NCBI GenBank assembly: GCA_015522955.1
Contig: WALG01000047.1
Location: 1 to 11,714 of the forward strand
Direction of reading: 5' to 3'
Length of the DNA: 11,714 nt
Origin: DHVE2 group archaeon
GTDB taxonomy: Archaea > Thermoplasmatota > Thermoplasmata > Thermoplasmatales > Aciduliprofundaceae
The number at the start of each line of letters is the position of its first letter. The stretch's first letter is position 1. This document shows positions 1 to 5,508 of this stretch, in pieces. The translations under genes and the position numbers were made by a program. The notes under the pieces were generated by a model. The model was not told the origin of the DNA, ran no database searches, and worked only from the letters and a program-made list of their open reading frames with translations.

Positions 1-81
1 GCTCTGGGGATAGGGCTCTATACCCATCCCTCGAAGTTTCTGAACAATCTCAGTTCTTTTGAGAAAGTCTCTTCTCTGCAT
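1..81 (-). CDS. lysS: Lysyl-tRNA synthetase, class II, N-terminal fragment (partial at window edge)
   Basis: Reading the minus strand from an ATG at 81-79 gives 27 open codons that run off the left edge. The peptide begins MQRRDFLKRT and contains KLRGMGIEPYP. Class II LysRS proteins characteristically begin with a charged helix ending in a K/R-L-x-x-L-R-x-x-G-I-x-P-Y-P segment, just before the OB-fold anticodon-binding domain, and this matches well. The enzyme charges tRNA-Lys in the cytoplasm. The start is supported by a TATA-like stretch (105-114) about 28 bases upstream and the lack of any Shine-Dalgarno sequence, as in other first genes of this window. The gene diverges from the PIN-ATPase gene. 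Only 27 residues are visible, so the family call rests on one short motif. Confidence 0.68.
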   Translation of the reverse strand, partial: MQRRDFLKRTEIVQKLRGMGIEPYPQS

Positions 82-104
82 GGGGGCGCATAGATGAGGA
101 TAGA

Positions 105-114
105 TATATATTTT
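105..114 (-). promoter_or_regulatory. TATA box of the lysS-like gene
   Basis: On the minus strand this reads AAAATATATA, centred about 28 bases before the ATG at 81. That spacing places transcription initiation at or next to the start codon, consistent with a leaderless mRNA. Confidence 0.55.
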
Positions 115-123
115 CTGTTAAGC

Positions 124-131
124 CTTAAATA
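124..131 (+). promoter_or_regulatory. TATA box of the PIN-ATPase gene
   Basis: CTTAAATA lies about 26 bases before the ATG at 154. No Shine-Dalgarno sequence is present. This spacing decides the start at 154 over an in-frame ATG at 94, which would put the TATA box inside the coding region. The two divergent TATA boxes (105-114 and 124-131) are only about 10 bases apart, so the two promoters probably overlap. Confidence 0.55.
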
Positions 132-153
132 CTCAGAGCGATTAAAGTATCCT

Positions 154-1950
154 ATGAAGTATGTGCCGGATACCAGCGTGGTTGTTGATGGTAGGTTCAC
201 AGAATTTGTGGAGAGCAACGAAGTTGAGGAGATAATAATTCCCCGCGCAATAATTGGGGAGGTTGAGCATCAGGCCAATCGGGGGATGAGTATAGGCTTC
301 TCAGGACTCAATGAACTCAAAAAATTGAGAAATCTATGTGAATCCCGGGGTATCTCACTGAGATTCTGGGGTTCGAGAGGTGAGGAGTGGCAGATAAAAT
401 ACGCAAAGGAGGGGGAGATTGATAATATCATACGGGAATGTGCAAAGGAGAATGATGCCATCCTTGTGACTGGAGATTTTGTGCAAAAGAGCATAGCGGA
501 GATAGAAGGAATCGCCACGGTTTATCTTGAGGCAAAGAGAGAGTTGAGAATGCGCATTGAGGATTTCTTCACCGAAGAAACCATGAGCGTGCATATAAAG
601 GCGGGTGTTGGTGCCTTTGCAAAGTGTGGCACCCCTGGTAATGTGGAATTTGTGAAGATAAGAGATTCTATTGCCGCAAAGGAAGTTGAGGAAATTGCCA
701 ACGACATAGTGGAAAGGGCCAGAAGAGATTCGAGGTCATTCATTGAGATGGATTTAAAGGGCGCAACCATTGTCCAGTTGAGAGATTATAGAATAGCGAT
801 TACCAGACCCCCATTTTCCGATGCCATGGAAATCACCGCAGTGCATCCAGTAAAGAAACTTACACTGGAGGAATATAAAATAAGCGATAAATTGATGCGG
901 AGAATTCGTGAGAAGGCTGAGGGCATCCTGGTATCAGGCGCACCTGGTGCTGGAAAGAGTACCTTCGTGCAGGCACTGGCGGAATTCTATGCTTCGCAGA
1001 ATAAAATTGTGAAGACCATGGAGAAGCCCAGAGACCTGGTGCTGAGCGGAGAAATCACGCAATATACGGCACTGGAGGGTAGTATGGAAAAAACTGGAGA
1101 TATTCTCCTTCTGGTACGCCCGGATTACACGATATTTGATGAGATGCGCACCACCAACGATTTCAAAGTTTTTACTGATTTGCGTTTGGCGGGAGTTGGC
1201 ATGGTTGGCGTGGTTCATGCAACCCGTGCCATAGATGCCGTGCAGAGGTTCATAGGTCGTGTGGAATTGGGTGTGATTCCGCAGATTGTGGATACAGTAA
1301 TTCATATATCTGCAGGGACTGTGGAGAGGGTTCTCACGCTTAACTATGTGGTCAAGGTTCCATCCGGGATGCACGAGGAGGACCTGGCAAGACCTGTGAT
1401 AGAGGTACGTGATTTGGAAAGCGATGTGTTGCTTTACGAGATATACAGTTTCGGCGAGCAAATAGTGGTTCTTCCGGTAACCCAAGAAGAGAAGGGCATA
1501 TATCGCCTTGCCTCCCGTGCCCTGGAAGAGGAACTGGCCCGTCTGTTTCCGGGAACGAGGATAAGGGCAAAGGTCACCGGTGATAACAGGGCCACGATAT
1601 ACGTGAGCGAAGAGACCATTCCGGCAATAATAGGCAAGAAAGGAAGAAAAATATCAGAACTTGAAGATAGATTCGGGCTGTCTCTGAGTGTGGAACCCCT
1701 TAAAAAAGCAAAAGTTGCAAGGTCACAGAGGGTGGTAGTGGAGGTGGAGATGAAGAAAAAGAGCATAAGACTGCATCTACCCGCAGAGTATGCCCATCGA
1801 AAAGTTCGGATATACGCAGGCCCAATGCATCTATTCGATGCTGTTGTTTCCAGAGAGGCAACGGTGAACCTTAGAAAGACTACGGCCAACGGAAAAAGGG
1901 TGATGCACGCCCTGAAGGATGGAGAAACGCTTTATGCTGAGCCTGTATGA
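154..1950 (+). CDS. PIN domain-ATPase-KH protein (archaeal PINA type, COG1855-like)
   Basis: A 598-residue protein. The N-terminal PIN domain (about 1-135) starts MKYVPDTS and keeps the acidic residues expected for metal binding: D6, E36, D90 and D108. A PilT/VirB11-like secretion-ATPase core follows: Walker A GAPGAGKST (262-270), Walker B IFDE (327-330) and a VVHATR segment (353-358). A KH-like RNA/DNA-binding motif, IIGKKG, lies at 492-497, followed by a basic stretch and a small C-terminal beta domain. Archaeal proteins with this layout (PINA of Sulfolobus) form hexamers that promote Holliday-junction branch migration and work with Hjm/Hjc; a role in recombination or repair is therefore inferred. 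I chose ATG 154 because the PIN domain begins there and a TATA box sits 26 bases upstream. The 3' end overlaps the convergent glyA-like gene by 19 bases. Confidence 0.9.
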   Translation: MKYVPDTSVVVDGRFTEFVESNEVEEIIIPRAIIGEVEHQANRGMSIGFSGLNELKKLRNLCESRGISLRFWGSRGEEWQIKYAKEGEIDNIIRECAKENDAILVTGDFVQKSIAEIEGIATVYLEAKRELRMRIEDFFTEETMSVHIKAGVGAFAKCGTPGNVEFVKIRDSIAAKEVEEIANDIVERARRDSRSFIEMDLKGATIVQLRDYRIAITRPPFSDAMEITAVHPVKKLTLEEYKISDKLMRRIREKAEGILVSGAPGAGKSTFVQALAEFYASQNKIVKTMEKPRDLVLSGEITQYTALEGSMEKTGDILLLVRPDYTIFDEMRTTNDFKVFTDLRLAGVGMVGVVHATRAIDAVQRFIGRVELGVIPQIVDTVIHISAGTVERVLTLNYVVKVPSGMHEEDLARPVIEVRDLESDVLLYEIYSFGEQIVVLPVTQEEKGIYRLASRALEEELARLFPGTRIRAKVTGDNRATIYVSEETIPAIIGKKGRKISELEDRFGLSLSVEPLKKAKVARSQRVVVEVEMKKKSIRLHLPAEYAHRKVRIYAGPMHLFDAVVSREATVNLRKTTANGKRVMHALKDGETLYAEPV

Positions 1951-3146
1951 AGTTCCCTCTCGCCCATGGTTTTTCCATCCCAGAGAGCAAGAATCTCTGC
2001 CACGTTGCTCCTTACATCTCCGCCTCTGAGGGCAAGCACCATGGCCTCTGCTATCATATCCATGTCTCCTGGCTTGTATCCCTTCCAGGTTATCTCTGCA
2101 GTACCTATTCTCCCCACGCAGTCCACAATTATGTTGTTTTTCTCCAATCTCTGGCTCATTTCTGGAGGGCTTAGATCAAAATATTTTTTGAGTGCGGGGA
2201 CATCCACAAGGAGTTGATGCGACCTAGAGTATTGGGGAGGATAGAGCATGCTTAAACCCTTATCGCTTAAAGCATTACCCAACGATTGAGAGTTTTGCGC
2301 CACCAGAGTTCCGTACTTCTTGGCTACAGGTTTGAATTCCTCAAGGGCAAGGGCCATTGCCGCTACCCTGTTTGAGTGATAATTGTCCTGCACACGCCAG
2401 GTGAGGTTCTCCATGGCTCTTTTGAATAAATCCTCATCATTGCTCATAATTATGCCACCCTGAGGCCCTGGAAAGGTCTTATGGGTAGAGCCGTAAATCA
2501 GGTCGCATTTCTCTATGTTTTTCTGAAAACCTGCTGGAAGCAAACCCATTATATGGGATGCATCGTATATCACCCGGGCACCCATATCCCGAGAGACTTC
2601 AAGAACTTCGTCAAGGTTATAAGGGAATAGCATATAACTTGCTCCAAGTACAATAACCTGAGGTTTTTCTTTCCTGATTTGCGAGGTATCCACGTTTCCA
2701 TGGTTATCAACCTTCAGAGGTATATATTTGAAGGAGAAGATATCCGGTAGATATCCATGGGCATATCCATCGTATCCTCCCTGCTGGGGAGGTATTGCCA
2801 TAACCTTATCATCTTTTTGGGCAACAGTGAGAAGTGCGGCCATGGCTGCCACATGCCCGGATAAAGGTCTCACTGTGGCAAATTTGAAGCCAAAAATCTC
2901 AGAGGCAAGGGTGTCAGCGAGATTCAATATCTCTTCCTGATACTTTGTGCCTCCGTAGGCGTTGTGGATTCTCACCCCATGTACCTCTTCATCAAATATC
3001 ATACTGTATCTTGAGGCCATGTCCGATGCAAGTGCGCGCCTCACCCGGGGAGATAAATAATTTTCTGATGCTTGTAAGTTGAGGCACTCTCTACGCCAGT
3101 TATCGTGCATCTCAACAATTTTCTCTCCTTTAGTTTTCTCTCTCAT
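1932..3146 (-). CDS. glyA: Serine hydroxymethyltransferase-like PLP enzyme (glycine hydroxymethyltransferase)
   Basis: A 404-residue fold-type I PLP enzyme. Family marks: LQASENYLSPRV (24-35), YDASHIMGLL (194-203) carrying the PLP-contacting D195 and H198, STHKTFPGPQGG (220-231) with Schiff-base lysine K223, and GRIGTAEIT (345-353) with R346 placed to hold the substrate carboxylate. SHMT interconverts serine and glycine with a folate-type or methanopterin-type carrier, and many members also cleave beta-hydroxy amino acids such as threonine. The region between Y47 and Y64, the substrate loop, differs from the usual YAEGYPGKRYYGG form (see findings). Start: ATG at 3146 overlaps the thrC stop as ATGA, with a Shine-Dalgarno AGGTG 6 bases upstream; a GTG at 3155 would put that site inside the gene. 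The 3' end overlaps the PIN-ATPase gene. Confidence 0.85.
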   Translation of the reverse strand: MREKTKGEKIVEMHDNWRRECLNLQASENYLSPRVRRALASDMASRYSMIFDEEVHGVRIHNAYGGTKYQEEILNLADTLASEIFGFKFATVRPLSGHVAAMAALLTVAQKDDKVMAIPPQQGGYDGYAHGYLPDIFSFKYIPLKVDNHGNVDTSQIRKEKPQVIVLGASYMLFPYNLDEVLEVSRDMGARVIYDASHIMGLLPAGFQKNIEKCDLIYGSTHKTFPGPQGGIIMSNDEDLFKRAMENLTWRVQDNYHSNRVAAMALALEEFKPVAKKYGTLVAQNSQSLGNALSDKGLSMLYPPQYSRSHQLLVDVPALKKYFDLSPPEMSQRLEKNNIIVDCVGRIGTAEITWKGYKPGDMDMIAEAMVLALRGGDVRSNVAEILALWDGKTMGERELHTGSA

Positions 3147-4285
3147 TTCACACACCTCTCCAGTTCCTCCAGTTTACATATTCGCCTTTTCATATCCAGA
3201 TGGCCTATATTCCTAAATCCTGCACCTGTGAGAATAAGCACAACGCGGGAATTTCTCTCTATCTTTCCTCTGGAGATCTTCATCTTTAAGGCAGCAAAAG
3301 CACTCGCCGATGCGGGTTGCACAAACAAACCCTCAGAAGCAAGTTCTCTCTGTGCCTCCAGAATTGCCTGGTCATCCACGGCCACACAGGAAAATTTATT
3401 CTCTCTTAATATTTTGAGCACAGCATCCCCACTCGGGGGATAGGGGTTCTCTATTGCATGTGCTAAGGTATGTGGATTCTCGTACTTTTCCACATGCTCT
3501 GCCCTACTAATATATGCGGTATAAATTGGTGAGCAACCCGATGCCTGCACACATACAATCTGCGGGACTCTCTCCACGAAACCACACCTTTTCATCTCCA
3601 CATAACCTTTAAATATGCCTCTGTAGAGCCCACCTGAACTTGTGGGCACAAAAATATAATCCGCATCTCGCTCATCTGCGATTTCAAAACTTATGCTCTT
3701 GTAGCCCTCTATCCGATATGGATTATCTGAATTTATGAAGTAGATACCTTTCTCTGCGCCTATTTCCAGGGCACGGTGGTAAAGCATGCCGTAGTCACCA
3801 TCCACCACAATCACATTCGCACCGTGGATTTCCATTCCGATAAGGGATTCCTGTGAGACCTCCCGAGATGTTAGTATTATGGCATCTGTGCCTGCAAGAG
3901 AGGAGTATGCCGCCACGCTTGCGCCCATATTTCCAGTGGACACAGTACCCACTTTACGGTAACCGGCAAGGAGCGCATAATGTATGGCAAGATAGGTACC
4001 CCGGTCCTTGAAACTCCATGTGGGATTCATGGCCTCGTATTTGGCATATATCTCCACTCCTAACCTGTGGGACAATCTGCGCAAATATATGAGTGGGGTG
4101 TTACCTTCACCCAGTGAATACTTATTCTCAAGTTTGAAGGGAAAGAAATCTGCAAATTTATCCCACACTCTGGATGCCTGCTGTATTTCTCCTTCAAAAT
4201 AGTCAAATTGCAGCGGTCCACCGCACTTGGGACATCGCAGTGCATCCCCACCAACCTCATGGCCGCACAGGGCACATCGAAGCAT
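3143..4285 (-). CDS. thrC: Threonine synthase with N-terminal zinc ribbon
   Basis: A 380-residue fold-type II PLP enzyme that converts O-phosphohomoserine to threonine and phosphate. An N-terminal zinc ribbon has C4, C7, C18 and C21. Next come GEGNTPL (59-65) and NPTWSFKDRG (87-96), with PLP lysine K93, then the phosphate-binding STGNMGAS (116-123). A glycine-rich TSSGGLYRG segment lies further on, and LTGAGFR near the C-terminus. Zinc-ribbon threonine synthases of about 380-400 residues are common in archaea. It is the first gene of a two-gene unit with the SHMT-like gene, overlapping by ATGA, so the two are probably translated together. A TATA box 26 bases before the ATG and no Shine-Dalgarno sequence suggest a leaderless mRNA. 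A related PLP lyase activity cannot be excluded, but the SFKDRG motif favours ThrC. Confidence 0.9.
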   Translation of the reverse strand: MLRCALCGHEVGGDALRCPKCGGPLQFDYFEGEIQQASRVWDKFADFFPFKLENKYSLGEGNTPLIYLRRLSHRLGVEIYAKYEAMNPTWSFKDRGTYLAIHYALLAGYRKVGTVSTGNMGASVAAYSSLAGTDAIILTSREVSQESLIGMEIHGANVIVVDGDYGMLYHRALEIGAEKGIYFINSDNPYRIEGYKSISFEIADERDADYIFVPTSSGGLYRGIFKGYVEMKRCGFVERVPQIVCVQASGCSPIYTAYISRAEHVEKYENPHTLAHAIENPYPPSGDAVLKILRENKFSCVAVDDQAILEAQRELASEGLFVQPASASAFAALKMKISRGKIERNSRVVLILTGAGFRNIGHLDMKRRICKLEELERCVK

Positions 4286-4306
4286 ATATGGTTATGCCAT
4301 TAGAAG

Positions 4307-4314
4307 AATATAAA
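4307..4314 (-). promoter_or_regulatory. TATA box of the thrC-glyA unit
   Basis: On the minus strand TTTATATT is centred about 26 bases before the thrC ATG at 4285. No Shine-Dalgarno sequence intervenes, so initiation probably occurs at the start codon. Confidence 0.6.
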
Positions 4315-4340
4315 TCTGCCCCATGTTCAGAGCGGTAATT

Positions 4341-4354
4341 TTGCAAAGTTGCAA
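4341..4354. promoter_or_regulatory. Tandem TTGCAA palindromes between divergent promoters (candidate operator)
   Basis: TTGCAA AG TTGCAA: two copies of a 6-base perfect palindrome, 8 bases apart start to start. The element lies between the thrC TATA box and the S3Ae TATA box and abuts the latter. The position suits a transcription-factor site, but the element is short and AT-rich. Confidence 0.3.
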
Positions 4355-4362
4355 TTATAAAA
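4355..4362 (+). promoter_or_regulatory. TATA box of the S3Ae gene
   Basis: TTATAAAA is centred near 4358, predicting a start of transcription near 4384-4386 and a leader of about 23 bases. A second AT-rich candidate (TATTTAAA, 4366-4373) would put the transcript start inside the Shine-Dalgarno site, so I prefer the first. Confidence 0.45.
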
Positions 4363-4386
4363 AACTATTTAAAGGAATGTCTATTT

Positions 4387-4401
4387 ACCTTGGCAAGGTG
4401 A
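4387..4401 (+). promoter_or_regulatory. Shine-Dalgarno site of S3Ae inside a small inverted repeat
   Basis: AAGGTGA (4395-4401) lies 6 bases before the ATG at 4408 and fits the archaeal 16S rRNA tail. It forms the right arm of ACCTT-GGC-AAGGT (4387-4399), which in RNA could make a 5-bp hairpin that hides the site; in DNA it is a 13-base hyphenated palindrome. Confidence 0.5.
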
Positions 4402-4407
4402 GATTCC

Positions 4408-5133
4408 ATGGCAAGCAAAAGGGCAGAAAGAGCCGCTGCGAGAAGAGTTCGCGATAGATGGCGTTCAAAGGTATGGTACACAATAATCGCTCCTGAGACG
4501 TTCAGTTCCAAGGAACTGGGCATGACTCCAGCCAATGAACCTGATAAAGTTATGGGAAGGATAGCTGAGGTCACCCTTTATGACTTAACGGGTAATTTCA
4601 AGAAGATGCATATCAAACTATATTTCAAGATAAACAGATTGCAGGGCACCAATGCCTACACAAGGTTCATAGGCCACGATATGACCACCGACTATATTCG
4701 CCGCATGGTGAGGAGGAGAAGGAGCAGAATAGATTCTATATTTCCTGTGGAAACTGCAGATGGATACAGAATGCGTGTGAAGATTATAGCCGTACCAAGC
4801 AAGAGGATAAAGAGTTCAATAAAGAGCCAGATAAGGAAAAGTATCCAAGAGTATCTCGCTTCTAAAGGTAAGGAGATGGTTTTTTCCGAATATGTAAAAT
4901 ATATTCTCTCTGAGGATGCAAAAAAGGACTTGAGTCATGTGCTCAATCCTGTATATCCTGTAAGGAGAATTGAGATTCGTAAATCCGAGGTGCTTCATTT
5001 CCCTGAAGAGGAACTTGTAGAGTTGCCTGAGGAAGAAGAGAAAGAGGAAATAGAGGTTGCAACTCCTGAGAATGTTCCTGAAGATACGAGCGCTGAAGAG
5101 TCTGAAATGGAGACCCCTTTGGAAGCACAATGA
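4408..5133 (+). CDS. rps3ae: 30S ribosomal protein S3Ae (eS1)
   Basis: A 241-residue protein with the eS1/S3Ae pattern: a basic N-terminus (MASKRAERAAARRVRDRW), then KVWYTIIAPETF (21-32) and MGRIAEVTLYDLTG (49-62). TRFIGHDMTTDYIR (85-98) is followed by a strongly basic stretch (R98-R107), and VRRIEIRKSEVL (185-196) closes the folded part. eS1 is an archaeal/eukaryotic small-subunit protein near the mRNA exit region. The last about 42 residues (200-241) are an acidic tail with 19 Asp/Glu, beyond the folded core. The gene has a short leader and a clear Shine-Dalgarno sequence, unlike most first genes here. It diverges from thrC and is followed 9 bases later by a tRNA gene, probably in the same transcript. 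Confidence 0.95.
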   Translation: MASKRAERAAARRVRDRWRSKVWYTIIAPETFSSKELGMTPANEPDKVMGRIAEVTLYDLTGNFKKMHIKLYFKINRLQGTNAYTRFIGHDMTTDYIRRMVRRRRSRIDSIFPVETADGYRMRVKIIAVPSKRIKSSIKSQIRKSIQEYLASKGKEMVFSEYVKYILSEDAKKDLSHVLNPVYPVRRIEIRKSEVLHFPEEELVELPEEEEKEEIEVATPENVPEDTSAEESEMETPLEAQ

Positions 5134-5142
5134 TGTGAGGAT

Positions 5143-5249
5143 GCCGGGGTGGCTCAGCCTGGTGGAGCGTCGGACTCATAGGGGATTTTTTAACTCCACC
5201 TCCAGCCTGAGAAATCCGAAGGTCCCGGGTTCAAACCCCGGCCCCGGCA
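5143..5249 (+). tRNA. tRNA-Met (CAT), elongator, with intron
   Basis: All stems can be paired by eye. Acceptor GCCGGGG (5143-5149) pairs with CCCCGGC (5242-5248), discriminator A5249. D-stem GCTC (5152-5155) pairs with GAGC (5165-5168). Anticodon stem TCGGA (5170-5174) pairs with TCCGA (5215-5219), anticodon CAT at 5177-5179. T-stem CCGGG (5225-5229) pairs with CCCGG (5237-5241) around TTCAAAC. CCA is not encoded. The mature tRNA is 74 bases before CCA. The first pair is G-C, and the anticodon stem lacks the three G-C pairs of initiator tRNAs, so this is not the initiator. Elongator Met fits better than Ile2 (CAU read after modification), judged on general resemblance. It starts 9 bases after the S3Ae stop with no obvious TATA box of its own. 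Confidence 0.93.
5181..5213 (+). other. tRNA-Met intron (33 bases, bulge-helix-bulge)
   Basis: The intron follows position 37 (A5180). CTCA (5175-5178) pairs with TGAG (5208-5211) as the 4-bp central helix. TA|G (5179-5181) and AA|A (5212-5214) are the two 3-base bulges holding the splice sites, and the anticodon stem is the outer helix. The inner helix inside the intron is weak: only G5182-C5207 and G5183-C5206 pair before a G-G mismatch, so the motif may be relaxed. Removal would be by the archaeal tRNA-splicing endonuclease (EndA family). The intron carries a run of six T (5186-5191). Confidence 0.88.
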
Positions 5250-5268
5250 TCTAAAAATTAATTTGGAT

Positions 5269-5421
5269 TTAAAAATTCATTAGTTCCTCAAGAATCTCCC
5301 GCTCCGTATCCTCCATTTCTTGCAGCAGTCGCTTGAATCTTCTTTCAAAGATATATTCCACGTATTTCTCCTCAAGATAAAGGGAGACGAATCTAACCTC
5401 GCTCTTTATGAGTCGGGTCAT
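5269..5421 (-). CDS. Small charged helical protein, 50 residues, function unknown
   Basis: An open frame runs on the minus strand from ATG (5421-5419) to TAA (5271-5269). The product begins MTRLIKSEVRFVSLYLEEKY and ends EILEELMNF. It is rich in Glu, Arg, Lys and Leu with helix-like spacing and no Cys, signal peptide or membrane segment, so a small amphipathic helical protein is likely. Support for a real gene: CTTAAATA, the same octamer as the PIN-ATPase TATA box, lies about 29 bases before the ATG, the frame fills an otherwise empty gap, and it stays clear of the tRNA. It diverges from the membrane-protein pair. I do not recognise a family; a small regulator or a helper of a neighbour is possible but unsupported. 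Confidence 0.6.
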   Translation of the reverse strand: MTRLIKSEVRFVSLYLEEKYVEYIFERRFKRLLQEMEDTEREILEELMNF

Positions 5422-5446
5422 GTTATCTCTTTCTATATAGGAGCAT

Positions 5447-5454
5447 TATTTAAG
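5447..5454 (-). promoter_or_regulatory. TATA box of the 50-codon gene
   Basis: CTTAAATA on the minus strand is centred about 29 bases before the ATG at 5421, giving a leader of only a few bases at most. CTATATAG (5433-5440) is a second AT-rich candidate but too close to the start. Confidence 0.45.
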
Positions 5455-5477
5455 TTTTTCTCAAATCTTTCCCCAAA

Positions 5478-5485
5478 ATTTAAAT
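5478..5485 (+). promoter_or_regulatory. TATA box of the membrane-protein pair
   Basis: ATTTAAAT is centred about 27 bases before the ATG at 5509, with CCCCAAA just upstream. No Shine-Dalgarno sequence is present, so a leaderless mRNA is expected. An 8-base perfect palindrome, CCTCGAGG (5487-5494), lies between the TATA box and the start and could be an operator. Confidence 0.5.
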
Positions 5486-5508
5486 TCCTCGAGGCATAAG
5501 CATACGCC

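Noticed and set aside
18..218. 66-codon minus-strand frame covering the left divergent promoter
   Set aside because: It crosses both TATA boxes and the PIN-domain start; the other minus-strand frame from 81 gives a recognisable LysRS N-terminus.
934..1485. 183-codon minus-strand frame inside the PIN-ATPase gene
   Set aside because: Antisense to the Walker A/B region; composition is rich in His, Tyr and Cys as in shadow frames, and no motif or promoter is seen.
3105..3443. 112-codon plus-strand frame across the thrC/glyA junction
   Set aside because: Antisense to two strongly supported genes; Ser/Phe-rich composition typical of a shadow.
5057..5254. 65-codon plus-strand frame running through the tRNA and ending PGSNPGPGI
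   Set aside because: That ending is the well-known translation artefact of a tRNA T-arm; the tRNA and S3Ae explain the DNA.
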